From: Siphonodentalium dalli
Lineage: Eukaryota; Mollusca; Scaphopoda; Gadilida; Siphonodentaliidae
Assembly: GCA_032622095.1 (NCBI GenBank)
Contig: CP136064.1
Coordinates: 148,058,864 to 148,122,863, forward strand
Reading direction: 5' to 3'
DNA length: 64,000 nucleotides
Shown here: positions 41,927 through 50,847 of the stretch, piece after piece
Position numbering within the stretch: position 1 is the stretch's first letter
Layout of the letters: each line of letters begins with the position of its first letter
The notes under the pieces: model-generated
Databases searched by the model: none
Seen by the model: only the letters and a program-made list of their open reading frames with translations
What the model was told of the DNA's origin: nothing
Made by a program: the position numbers and the translations under genes

Positions 41927-42155
41927 TGATAGTTTTGCATGTTTCGGAGTAATAGTGCAAAACATTTGTCTTGTCGGTCACGGGGTTAATAATAACGATG
42001 CATAGCGCGGGAACTGGACGTATCTAAACTTGGGCGTAAGTGAGTTGTTTACGAACACGTGACATGTGGTTAGCCAATGAGGTATCGTAATTGGTTTGGA
42101 AGGTCACGTGTTCGTTGCGAAAATTCACTTCTAGCGCGACACTCGATCTGTCAAC
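41927..42155 (+). repeat. Terminal repeat A1
   Basis: 229 bp starting TGATAGTTTTGCA and ending at the base before the gag ATG. It matches A2 in direct orientation. The same block is copied in each upstream array unit. Confidence 0.75.
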
Positions 42156-42773
42156 ATGTCGAGACCCATGGATACCGATGTCGACTCTAAAATCAGCGCA
42201 GCGGTCAAAGAATCCCAAACGGACCTTCTAAACAAGTTAACTGTGCTGATAGACAGCAAATTGTCCAAGCCTAACGGCGGAGATGGAGCGGCACACGTAA
42301 AAGAAGACTACAAATTCAAAAAGCCGCATCATGAAGAACAACATCGCGTTAACGTAAAAGTCTTAGACAAAATGCGGAGCGCCCAGGTGTGTTTGGAAGG
42401 AGCAGAATACATTAATGCAGAATCTACCGGAGTACGGATACAAGAAGGTATCGAACTTTTATCACATCGCCAAAAACTGATCAAACTTGCGGATTCATCC
42501 GACCTTGGCTGGAGAGTGGTTAACGAATACGAATCGCATCAGCTGGCTTCAGATTCCGAAGATGAAAAACGCATCTACAAGGCAGAGGCACGAGCGCAAA
42601 GGAAAGCGACACAAAAAAAGAAAAAAGTTCACAGATTCAACCCAATGACTGCAAATACATCAAATGTTTCGAGTTCCAGGAATTCGGCGGTTAATCGGCA
42701 AAGGAAGCCCGGGCTGTGTTTCATCTGTGGCCTCCCTGGCCACTGGAAGAACGAATGCGAGAAGAGCACCTAA
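42156..42773 (+). CDS. gag-like protein with CCHC zinc knuckle
   Basis: 205 aa. An N-terminal charged region (MSRPMDTDVDSKISAAVKES), a helical middle (RIQEGIELLSHRQKLIKLAD) and a basic KKKKVHRFNP segment lead to a retroviral-type zinc knuckle CFICGLPGHWKNEC (188-201, C-x2-C-x4-H-x4-C). This is the usual layout of gag in DIRS-order elements and packages element RNA. The frame ends shortly after the knuckle, at the edge of an inserted foldback. It is the only complete one of the five gag starts. Confidence 0.75.
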   Translation: MSRPMDTDVDSKISAAVKESQTDLLNKLTVLIDSKLSKPNGGDGAAHVKEDYKFKKPHHEEQHRVNVKVLDKMRSAQVCLEGAEYINAESTGVRIQEGIELLSHRQKLIKLADSSDLGWRVVNEYESHQLASDSEDEKRIYKAEARAQRKATQKKKKVHRFNPMTANTSNVSSSRNSAVNRQRKPGLCFICGLPGHWKNECEKST

Positions 42774-42775
42774 TA

Positions 42776-43392
42776 CGCACAAGCTTGACTACCAAGAGAT
42801 ATCTTATCGGGGTCCACGATATGATGGCGCTTGGTATACAATCGCGACCACGAGAGGCACGCGTGCTTTCGATTGAATATCATATTTAATCTGAAGGGTA
42901 ATAACTCTATAAAGAATTTTTTTGACGAAATGACGGCGATTTGTATGAGAAATTGCAACACCACAATAGATCAACTTTGGAGAAATATAAAACACTTCTC
43001 CAAATATGTCCGTTATTTCGTCAAAGACACCTTTTCAAATATCTCCGTTATTTCGTTTATAAAAATAATTTCATATTTATATATTTCGTTCTATATTTCT
43101 CCCTATTTCGCTATTTCGCTGTAGTTCCTATTTCGAGTTTTCGTTCTATTTCGCTATTTCGCTGTATGTTCCTATTTCGATTTTCGATGTATTTTCCTAT
43201 TTCGCTTTTTCGTTTTATTTTATATTTCGATATTTCGCTATATTTGACATATTATGGGATATGGTATTATATGATACCCAACATTCTGATATTCAACCGA
43301 ACATCACGTGCCTCCCGTGGTCGCGATTGTATACCAAGAGCCATCATATCGTGGACCCCGATAAGATATCTCTTGGTAGTCAAGCTTGTGCG
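42776..43392. mobile_element. 617-bp foldback transposon with TA duplication
   Basis: Inverted arms of about 105 bp start CGCACAAGCTTGACTACCAA (left) and are mirrored at 43290-43392, with TA on each side (42774-42775, 43393-43394). The loop contains a decayed CTATTTCG-type simple repeat (43010-43245). The overlapping frame 42941-43681 is not a gene. Confidence 0.75.
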
Positions 43393-43394
43393 TA

Positions 43395-43839
43395 TTGCCT
43401 GGGAGAAGAGGGGCGCTGAAATCCCAGGGAAATCTGCATCAAAGATAAGTATTTTACGTAATACTTTAGAGTTGCAGGGGTTAATTTTGCGCAAAGGCTC
43501 ACAGAAAGAGCACAAAATCGGTACAAACCAAAAACGCGCACGGCATTCGGGGTTAACCAGGCTTGGCGATAAATTGAATAGTAATTATTCAACACTGAAT
43601 CCGGTAAGAGAGAAACGCGAACGATTTAGCGCCCGAAGTAACGACAAATTTGGACGCAATGAAATAACAAGAAAACCATAGTCAGAAATGGTAACGCCAC
43701 CAATATCATATAATTAGCCATAAATATTCTATAAACTAGCTTTCAAACTTTATGTGGGAAATTTGCATACTTCCATAATTCAAGTTTTCCCGTTTCTCGT
43801 GTTATACATTACTTTCTTCAAACTGTCTTCTTTATTACA
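43395..43839. other. gag-RT interval, no frame
   Basis: Probably former element sequence. Frames are short and unrecognisable. Confidence 0.35.
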
Positions 43840-44160
43840 CAAGCTGATGGGCCCGACTTCGTCCGGGCTGTTTCTCATCTGATTTCCGGCGAAAGGCGCG
43901 ATTTGACCTTCAATTGACTATTTCGAAAGTCAAGGTCAGGTCAGGGTCATGATTTGACCCGTCCAAAACACCCCCACCCGGAGAAAAGTACCCCTAGGTA
44001 TCAAATTTCGTCGAAATCCGTCCGTTTTACCCCACTTGAACTTTAATTAACAATTTTGAAGGTCAGGGTAAGGTCTGAGTTATGATTTGACCCGTCCAAA
44101 ACAATCCCCCGACAAACTTACCCATAGGTATCAAATTTCGTCGCACGACTTGTCGCGGTA
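43840..44160 (-). mobile_element. Helitron 3' fragment
   Basis: On the minus strand it ends with the same hairpin as Helitrons B-D (AGCCCGGACGAAGTCGGGC), then ten bases and CTTG instead of CTAG at 43843-43840. The interior shares the TTTGACC(T/C)GTCCAAAAC and AAATTTCGTCGAAATC motifs. The 5' part is missing beyond about 44160. Confidence 0.6.
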
Positions 44161-45340
44161 TTTTAAAGGTGTTTCAAACTAGGAGATAGAAGTATTCTGC
44201 GTTTCAAATGGTGATGAATTATAGAATTTTATTCAAATTCTATGGCATAAATTGTTATTAAAACCGTATATACTATAAACAAAATGAATGACTCGAAAAT
44301 TTAGTGGGCCTTTAAACAAAGTCACAATTGCAGTTAGGCTCATCTCATACTCGTCTATTCAGCGATATTCTGCTGTGCAGTTTGTTATAGCCTCCAGTAT
44401 TCATTGAGCGTTATAGCCCCACTGTTATAATTCGCCTTCAGCAGGCATACTCTTGCCTCAGATTATTGAGATATTAGGTCACACGTAATGACATTAAATC
44501 GCATGGAAACATAGCAATTGTGTGGGCTGCTTGGTGTGAACATGTAGTGAGAAATAAGGTCATACGTAATGACATTAAACTCAAGAAAACCCGCGAAAAC
44601 AAAACAAAATCACATTTAATGTTTTAAGTTATTTCCTTCATAAAAATAATCTTCGTGATAATCAACCCTCTCAATACTTTAGAATATAGAATTAACCTTA
44701 AAATAACAAAAACCTTCGGAATACAGAACCTTCGGAATAACGAACCTTCTGATTGGTGAACCTTCGGAATAGCGAACATTCAGAGAATAGTGGACCTTCG
44801 GGATAGTGAACCTTCGGAATAGAGACATGCCCCCCAATATTCATATTATATGCCCAGAGTTCAAAGGTATGGGCCCCATAAAATTCTAAATTTGGCCCTA
44901 AAAATATTGAACTCCAAATTGGAGCCCACACAAAACATCACTTAAGTCAACTGTACCTGTGTCATGTCCCAATGCGGGAGGATCCATATATACCACAACA
45001 TTCATATTATATGCCAAAAATTCAAAGGTATGGGCCCACGTAATAACATTAAATCTCAAGAAAACCCGCGAAAACAAAACAAAATCATATTTAATGTTCT
45101 ACGTTAAGTTATTTCCTCCTGTATCTGTATCGGTATGCGCGCAGGATCAGTTCGGGTGTGAGCGCACACTCCATAAAAATAATCTTTGTGATAGTGAACA
45201 CTCTCAAATTAGTCTCAATACTTTAGAATATAGAATTAACCTAAAAATAACAAAAACCTTCGGAATAGAGAACCTTCGGAATAGCGGACCTTCGGGATAG
45301 CGAACCTTCATAATAGAAACATGTCCCCACAATTACACCG
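44161..45340. repeat. Direct repeats and AACCTTCGGAATAG minisatellite
   Basis: A block with ACCCGCGAAAACAAAACAAA, ATAATCTTCGTGAT and TTTAGAATATAGAATTAACC occurs at about 44588-44700 and again at about 45065-45245. Each copy ends in degenerate 15-16-bp units of AACCTTCGGAATAGCG (44707-44825, 45256-45320). No gene. Confidence 0.65.
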
Positions 45341-45529
45341 GTGACGTAAACACATGCTAATCTTTGTCGTACTATCGTGACTCTATCGGTACGATTTATA
45401 CTCAAGTACGAAATAACCATAATACATTCGCCCAGTGGATTATCGATCGACCACAGAATATGAAAAACTCAACACCAGCTTACACCAATGTGTGTCGTAA
45501 TAACAGCGTTGGTCAGCGCATAAAGTTTA

Positions 45530-45748
45530 TTGTCGGTTGAGTGCGACGCGGTCGCGGCTGGTCAAGCGGAAAACATAAACAAATCAGAAGCCTTGAGTTC
45601 TCATGACGAATTACACAATTGCAGCGGGGCAAATTCATTTCAATTAAACGAACACATATCGATCAGTGCCAACCCGTGTTTGAACACAAATAAGGGAATT
45701 GAGCGCGATCGTGTTCTGTCACACGCCAAAGCGAGTCCCATGGTGTAG
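45530..45748 (+). CDS. Region upstream of RT in the YR element
   Basis: A 72-aa frame that stops at 45748 (LSHAKASPMV). The reading then continues naturally in the next frame as the start of the RT domain (RLVNYYSHWEQAGASDYMLG). It is best read as the N-terminus of the pol frame, separated by a one-base shift near 45740. Confidence 0.5.
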   Translation: MSVECDAVAAGQAENINKSEALSSHDELHNCSGANSFQLNEHISISANPCLNTNKGIERDRVLSHAKASPMV

Positions 45749-46628
45749 ACTTGTTAACTATTATTCACATTGGGAACAGGCCGGGGCTTCCGATTATATG
45801 TTGGGTATTGTGAAAGACGGTTACAAATTGCCATTCATAACGATACCACTGAGTTGTAAATTGCAAAACAACAAATCAGCATTGGATAACACGAGTTTCG
45901 TGAATGAAGAAATTCGAAAATTGATAGATTTGAATTGTTCTTCCATCGTTGATAAACCACCGTATGTGGTGAATCCTCTCACAGTGGCTACGAATCGCGA
46001 GGGGAAGAAGCGTCTAGTATTAGACTGCAGGCATGTAAATCCGGATTTGGCAAAATTTAAATTCCGACTGGAAGATGGGTCAGTTGCCAGAGTGTTATTC
46101 GAGAGAGGTGATTATCTCTTTTCTTTCGATCTTCGAAATGCGTATCACATAATTGAAATTTTTGAGTCTTTTCGTACTTATTTGGGATTTTCATGGGTGT
46201 TTGAGGGAAAACTACATTATTTTGTATATAATGTTCTTCCGTTCGGAATTTCGACAGCCGCATATATTTTCACAAAATTTACAAGGGTTATTACCAAAGT
46301 TTGGAAATCAGATGGCTATAAAGTGTTAATGTATCTCGATGACGGCCTTGGTGGAGCGCAGGGGGCGAATGCGGCGTCACTTCTGAGCCACAAAATCGAG
46401 AGCGACTTGATCAGATTCGGTTTTCTTATTTCGTACAAGAAATGTAAATGGGTACCGAGCGAAAACATACGGTGGCTTGGCCTGGAATGGGACATAGCCC
46501 GCGGGCGAGTGAGTGTTTCCGCAGACCTTATTTATCGGCTGGTCAATGCTATAGTCAGGGTAGAGAAACAGATCGCAACGCGCGGTGGATTCGCGAGCGC
46601 CAGATCGTTGGCGGCGGTCGTCGGTTAA
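45699..46628 (+). CDS. DIRS-order reverse transcriptase
   Basis: 309 aa. RT motifs in order: IPLSCKLQ and YVVNPLTVATNREGKKRLVL (fingers), FDLRNAYH (143-150, catalytic Asp), LPFGISTAAYIFTK (180-193), YLDDG (212-216, the catalytic pair), then KCKWVPSENIRWLGLEWD. The YLDD box and LPFG motif fit DIRS/LTR-type RTs rather than LINEs. The frame ends at TAA 46626-46628, but the same frame continues immediately as RNase H, so this is a single nonsense mutation. Confidence 0.9.
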   Translation: MSAIVFCHTPKRVPWCRLVNYYSHWEQAGASDYMLGIVKDGYKLPFITIPLSCKLQNNKSALDNTSFVNEEIRKLIDLNCSSIVDKPPYVVNPLTVATNREGKKRLVLDCRHVNPDLAKFKFRLEDGSVARVLFERGDYLFSFDLRNAYHIIEIFESFRTYLGFSWVFEGKLHYFVYNVLPFGISTAAYIFTKFTRVITKVWKSDGYKVLMYLDDGLGGAQGANAASLLSHKIESDLIRFGFLISYKKCKWVPSENIRWLGLEWDIARGRVSVSADLIYRLVNAIVRVEKQIATRGGFASARSLAAVVG

Positions 46629-47391
46629 TTGATTTCCATGAACGGAGCCATGACGTCGGTTGTTCGTTTGAAAAGTAGACATATGTACAACGCGTTGAGT
46701 TATAGAGCTTGTTGGGACTCTCCAGTTCCTGTGGGACCGGAAGCCACAGGCGAATTGGAGTATTGGAGAGATCACGCGCGGTCGTTAAATGGACAGGATT
46801 TGGTCGCTCGTGAGTTTACGAAGGTGATTTACACGGACGCTTCGGGGTTCGGATACGGCGGTTACGTAGAGGGCGTGGCCGACACGGACGTAATTGGTTT
46901 GTGGTCAGAGTCAGAATGTGACTTTGGATCAACCTGGCGTGAGTTTGAGGCTCTAAACCGAGTCTGCAAATCGATCGGACAGACAATTAAAGGTTCACAG
47001 GTGAAGTGGTGTACCGACAACAAAGCGGCGGCGCAAATAGTTAAGTCGGGTAGCAGACACGGGCATCTGAAAAGGGTAGCGTTGGACATAAACGACGCAT
47101 GTTTCGGTCTTGACATGGGCGTGTTACCCGCTTGGGTTCCGAGAGAGTTAAATGTTAAGGCCGACACACTTAGCATAAATAAAATGGTTTCAGAGAACGC
47201 TAAGGGTACTTTGGTAATACCTATATGGCATTCGAGTGTCTTTTGGCCCAAAGTAGCTGGGTTGCTATCCAAAGTAGGCATTCTTTTTAAAGAATTGTGC
47301 AACTCTGGATTGATAGACCCAGGAAAGGGCAACAATGGATTTTTCGCGGAGGATCCGTTAAGGTTCCAAATGGGTGCATTAAGATTTGCAG
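46629..47391 (+). CDS. RNase H domain of the YR element, 5' exon
   Basis: In frame with the RT after one stop. Shows RNase H residues: YTDASGFG (Asp70), WREFEAL (catalytic Glu), WCTDNKAAAQI (Asp130) and LNVKADTLS (final Asp). It degrades RNA in RNA/DNA hybrids during replication. Unspliced reading runs into a TGA at about 47415. A donor CAG|GTGAAT at 47391/47392 would link it to the recombinase. Confidence 0.85.
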
Positions 47392-47451
47392 GTGAATGTG
47401 CATTGTGCTTACATTGATAATATTTTAATGTATGTAATGTATTTTTGACAG
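47392..47451 (+). other. Probable 60-nt intron between RNase H and recombinase
   Basis: GTGAATGTG at the donor, AT-rich interior with stop codons (TGA, TAA) in the reading frame, TATTTTTGACAG at the acceptor. Removing it keeps the frame and joins ...RFAG to LRSAIDRR. Introns near the recombinase are established for some DIRS-like elements of animals. Confidence 0.65.
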
Positions 47452-47825
47452 GATTACGATCGGCAATAGACAGAAGGATACTGGAGACTGGCGTGGAGCA
47501 ATCTGATCGGACAAGGGGACTCACGTGCAAGATGGGCGACTACTTGCTGGCATCCAAGGCTGACAACACAAACGTAAAATATCTATCCGCATTCAAGAAA
47601 TGGGAACAGTTTGCATTAACATTAGGTAGCAACGTTCTACCAGCTGAACCAATACATATAGCTCTTTGCATCACTGAGATGATTGACAATGGACAGTCGT
47701 ACAATGTGATATGTTCTTTGAAATACGCTATACAGCATTTTCATGTTCTATTTGGTTACGAAGACCCTACCAACAACGCTTTCGTAAATAATTTGTTGGA
47801 TTCTGCGAAGAGTTTAACGGCATAG
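47452..47825 (+). CDS. Tyrosine recombinase, N-terminal part
   Basis: Encodes the start and the SAM-like DNA-binding region of the recombinase (MGDYLLASKADNTNVKYLSA, FALTLGSNVLPAEPIHIALC, SLKYAIQHFHVLFGY). The frame meets a TAG at 47823-47825, after which the same frame still reads recombinase-like (PVHKQEAISSEALIEL) until about 47895. The TAG is therefore a nonsense mutation inside the gene. Confidence 0.7.
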
Positions 47826-47872
47826 CCTGTTCACAAACAAGAAGCAATTTCTTCAGAAGCATTAATTGAATT

Positions 47873-48424
47873 GTGCTCACAATATTCGGCAGTTCTAATT
47901 TTGTAATCATCAGAGATGTTACAATGATAGTTGTGTGTTTTTCAGCTTTTATGAGATTTGGAGAATTGTTGGAACTCAAAGCTAATGATATAGAGTTTAA
48001 AGATGATTATTTTTCCTTAAACATAAGAAAGAGTAAAACTGACCAGTACAGGTCGGGATCGAATGTGGTTATTTCAAAGGGAGTCTCATGTGCATGTCTT
48101 TATGTCTGGTTAAAGAAATATTTGTTATGTGCTGACCTGACCACCAATGAACATGTTTTCTTATTTAGACCATTGTTTCGCTCAGGTAACAAATGTAAAT
48201 TGGTATATAAGAATAAGCCTATCAGCGATACTAGAGCAAGGGAATGTATTACTAAACGATTGAAAGAGGTAGCACCTGGCGCCAACATTGGCACACATTC
48301 CCTTAGGGCGGGTGGCGCGACGGCCGCGGCTAACGAAGGGGTTCACGATAGGTGTTGGAAACGCCACGGGCGTTGGCGAAGCGATTCGGCCAAGGACGGC
48401 TATGTAAATGATTCATTGGAATAG
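47873..48424 (+). CDS. Tyrosine recombinase, catalytic part
   Basis: About 180 aa with the complete catalytic set: Arg in FSAFMRFGELLEL, Lys in RKSKTDQYRSG, H-x-x-R in GTHSLRAGG, His in KRHGRW and the nucleophile Tyr in KDGYVNDS. It would cut and rejoin DNA of the circular intermediate and the target. It is in a different frame from the N-terminal part owing to a small indel at about 47880-47900; the listed start is nominal. The C-terminus at 48424 is natural. Confidence 0.85.
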   Translation: MLTIFGSSNFVIIRDVTMIVVCFSAFMRFGELLELKANDIEFKDDYFSLNIRKSKTDQYRSGSNVVISKGVSCACLYVWLKKYLLCADLTTNEHVFLFRPLFRSGNKCKLVYKNKPISDTRARECITKRLKEVAPGANIGTHSLRAGGATAAANEGVHDRCWKRHGRWRSDSAKDGYVNDSLE

Positions 48425-48566
48425 CGTTTGGCAGTGTCCAGAAAGCTTGGTCTCTGAAACCTAGTTTTTGTTTACAAATGAGTAATACATAGATAATGAT
48501 AATCAAAGATAAGATTTATTAAGTTATTTGGTGATGGGTCTTCTTCTGTGCTTTTAAATATGATCT
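48425..48566. other. 3' UTR of the YR element
   Basis: Short non-coding stretch between the recombinase stop and repeat B1. Confidence 0.5.
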
Positions 48567-48635
48567 AGAGTCGGTCGCGGCTGGTTTCCAAAAGTAGTTT
48601 TGTTGTTTGTTATTATTATTGCGTGGAGGGAAGAC
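48567..48635 (+). repeat. Terminal repeat B1
   Basis: 69 bp (AGAGTCGGTCGCGGCTGGTT ... GCGTGGAGGGAAGAC), directly repeated at 49566-49634 with few mismatches. It directly abuts A2. Confidence 0.8.
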
Positions 48636-48853
48636 TGATAGTTTTGCACGTTTCGGAGTAATAGTGCAAAACATTTGTCTTGTCGGTCACGGGGTTAATA
48701 ATAACGATGCATAGCGCGGGAACTGGACCTATCTAAACTTGGGCGTAAGTGAGTTGTTTACGAACACGTGACATGTGGTTAGCCAATGAGGTATCGTAAT
48801 TGGTTTGGAAAGTCACGCGTGTTCACTTCTAGCGCGACACAAGATCTGTCAAC
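48636..48853 (+). repeat. Terminal repeat A2
   Basis: 218 bp matching A1 from TGATAGTTTTGCACG to GATCTGTCAAC, with a small deletion near 48815 relative to A1. Confidence 0.8.
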
Positions 48854-49565
48854 TTTCTTAATAATTTTTATTATTAAAAATTATGTATTAATACGACGGT
48901 ATATAGTTGGAGAAATTTTTCGGCAACTATCGATAATCATGCATAAATGTAATGGTTGAACGGAAATTTTGGAAATCAAAAATTGATAAAAACAAAAGTC
49001 GGTTCTTCTAATGGAGTTAACCCCATCACGTTCGATTAGTCAATTTAGGGACATTGAGTTGTGTATGTTCATGTCATTTTTAATCAAATATGTGTTTATG
49101 GTGAAATATACATGTAGCATTACATATACATTTGAAATAGTCTGGTGGCTCTGTCATGAGTTACGGGAAGAATGTTTGGTTTACGAACATAAAACATATA
49201 TTCAATTCAAAAGTAATACATGGGCGTAACAAATATAATTTGGCTTGAAGACTGTAATTGCGCATGTCTTTGTTTCCTCAAACCATCAGATCAAAATAAG
49301 AACAATCATAAACGTGTCATGACAGGGTCACATCACAATTTTAAATATTGTATTGTAGGTTTTAATTTTTTCAAAACGAAATGAGGACCAGCATTTCACC
49401 CCGTAGATGGAGTTCGCACACGCCCTGGTCACAGATTTCCGCCAAGAAAAGATGAAAATAAAAAGGCGGTTTTTTCTGGCCCGCGAATATGCCATTGTTA
49501 CTGGGGAGGCCATTTAAGGTGGTCAGGTCACATATTGTAAATAGGTTGACATCCATAAATGGGGC
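48854..49565. other. 0.7-kb block between A2 and B2
   Basis: In a canonical split-direct-repeat element A2 and B2 adjoin, so this looks like an insertion. Its edges share a weak inverted GTCAACTTTCTTA / TAGGTTGAC pairing. No convincing gene; the small frames at 49011 and 49328-49556 show no domain. Confidence 0.45.
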
Positions 49566-49634
49566 AGAGTCGCTCGCCGCTGGTTTCCAAAAGTAGTTTT
49601 GTTGTTTGTTATTATTATTGCGTGGAGGGAAGAC
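49566..49634 (+). repeat. Terminal repeat B2
   Basis: Second copy of B1. It marks the 3' end of the YR element. The next 13 bp lead into the duplicated TTA of the following transposon. Confidence 0.75.
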
Positions 49635-50847
49635 CGCTAATGAGTTATGGTACGTTCATACGCTGGCAAAATTGCACTGCAAACTGCAAATATGCCACGC
49701 CCGGTTGTCGTTTTGTAAGCTGGCATTTTTGCCGGCTGCTGACTTGCTTGTGCTCCGTCGTGGCTGGCTGACAACAATCAACGATGATTTGTGATAACGG
49801 CGTGTGCCTCTTAGCCGGTTACCACAAAACGAGGCCACTAACAATAATTGCTAGTGTCCCCGTTGTCCTTGGTACGAATTGTGTATCGGAGAGGGGCATT
49901 GGTAGAACAGTTTGTTCTCGACTATTGTCATACACACGTAATTATACATGTATACGCTTCACCGTTATTCGCGAGGAATCTCATGACTTGGTATAAAGAG
50001 TCCCGAATGTGGTAGTTCTCAAGTCAGAAACGTTGGAGCTAGGGGAAGGGGGCTGGCAAAATGGACACAAACATACCGCCAACTTGACCAAACGTGTAAA
50101 AGAGTTATGGAGGCACGGACACAGTATGAGTATTCGTTGTTTCAAATGTGCTTAATTCAATGAACTTGAACAAGTTCTCATTTATTATCGAAATTGCCAC
50201 GTATCGAACGGAATGGCACATTGAGAGGTCCCGATTTTCGCCCATGTGGGGGTACCAGGGACGTGTGTCAGAGGTGGATCCCGAAAGTTGGAAATTTCCG
50301 ACCAATATAATTTGAATTTTGTGCTGATAATTTGATATATCAAACAGTACAGTAATAGGTATGATATTTGTTGTTATTAGACCGAAAAACAGAATTGTTT
50401 TACTGAAGTATAGCAATCAGTTGAGAATTATCAACTTTAGGGGTGTCACGATGGGAATATCAAATAGTTGGACAGTTTTATAATATATATTCAGATTTAA
50501 TAATGTATGTATGTTACAATGGGGACATTTCATGCATATAGTGGTAATTTTGTTGAGTGAATTGCCAATCATGGATGTTAGGTTAGGAATTTCCATCGAC
50601 AGTTTTAAAGCTTGTGGTACCAGTTAAAACACACCAATACAAGGCGGTGGGTACCAATGGGATTTCTCCGTTGCGCCACGTGCGGACCCACCATCTCCCC
50701 TCTATATAGGTTGCGTTTATGGTACTCATATATCAGCAACATCCCATCGATGGAACTGGCCGCAGCGATCTCACATTCCAACTGATCAAGTAACATTATT
50801 TTGACTGGCCTAAGAATACCAACACGCACTGTGTTCTTAATATATTA

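Larger units (their letters stand above)
37190..42680. repeat. Five-unit 1.1-kb chimeric tandem array
   Basis: Units repeat at 1101, 1101, 1099 and 1099 bp (gag starts at 37756, 38857, 39958, 41057, 42156). Each has, left to right: a minus-strand 105-aa frame, a spacer, the terminal repeat A1 and the first part of a plus-strand gag. gag is joined to the next minus-strand frame at a fixed breakpoint (38285, 39386, 40486, 41585). Units 1-2 are alike and units 3-4 are alike. Only the last unit runs on into a complete gag. Confidence 0.85.
41927..49634 (+). mobile_element. Ngaro/PAT-type tyrosine-recombinase retrotransposon
   Basis: Order: terminal repeat A1 (41927-42155), gag, a disturbed region, RT, RNase H, intron, tyrosine recombinase, then B1 (48567-48635), A2 (48636-48853), a 0.7-kb block and B2 (49566-49634). 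A1-B1-A2-B2 is the split-direct-repeat arrangement of Ngaro and PAT elements, which integrate through a circular intermediate by recombinase. No aspartic protease, integrase or methyltransferase was seen. This copy is defective: stops in RT/RH and in the recombinase, one recombinase frameshift, and insertions between gag and RT. Confidence 0.8.

Noticed and set aside
43080-43245. CTATTTCGCTATTTCG tract as a possible CRISPR-like or regulatory array
   Set aside because: Degenerate simple repeat without regular spacers, inside the loop of a foldback element in a eukaryotic genome.
42941-43681. 246-aa plus-strand frame rich in Phe/Ser/Arg
   Set aside because: Runs through the loop and right arm of a foldback transposon and its CTATTTCG simple repeat, with no coding character.
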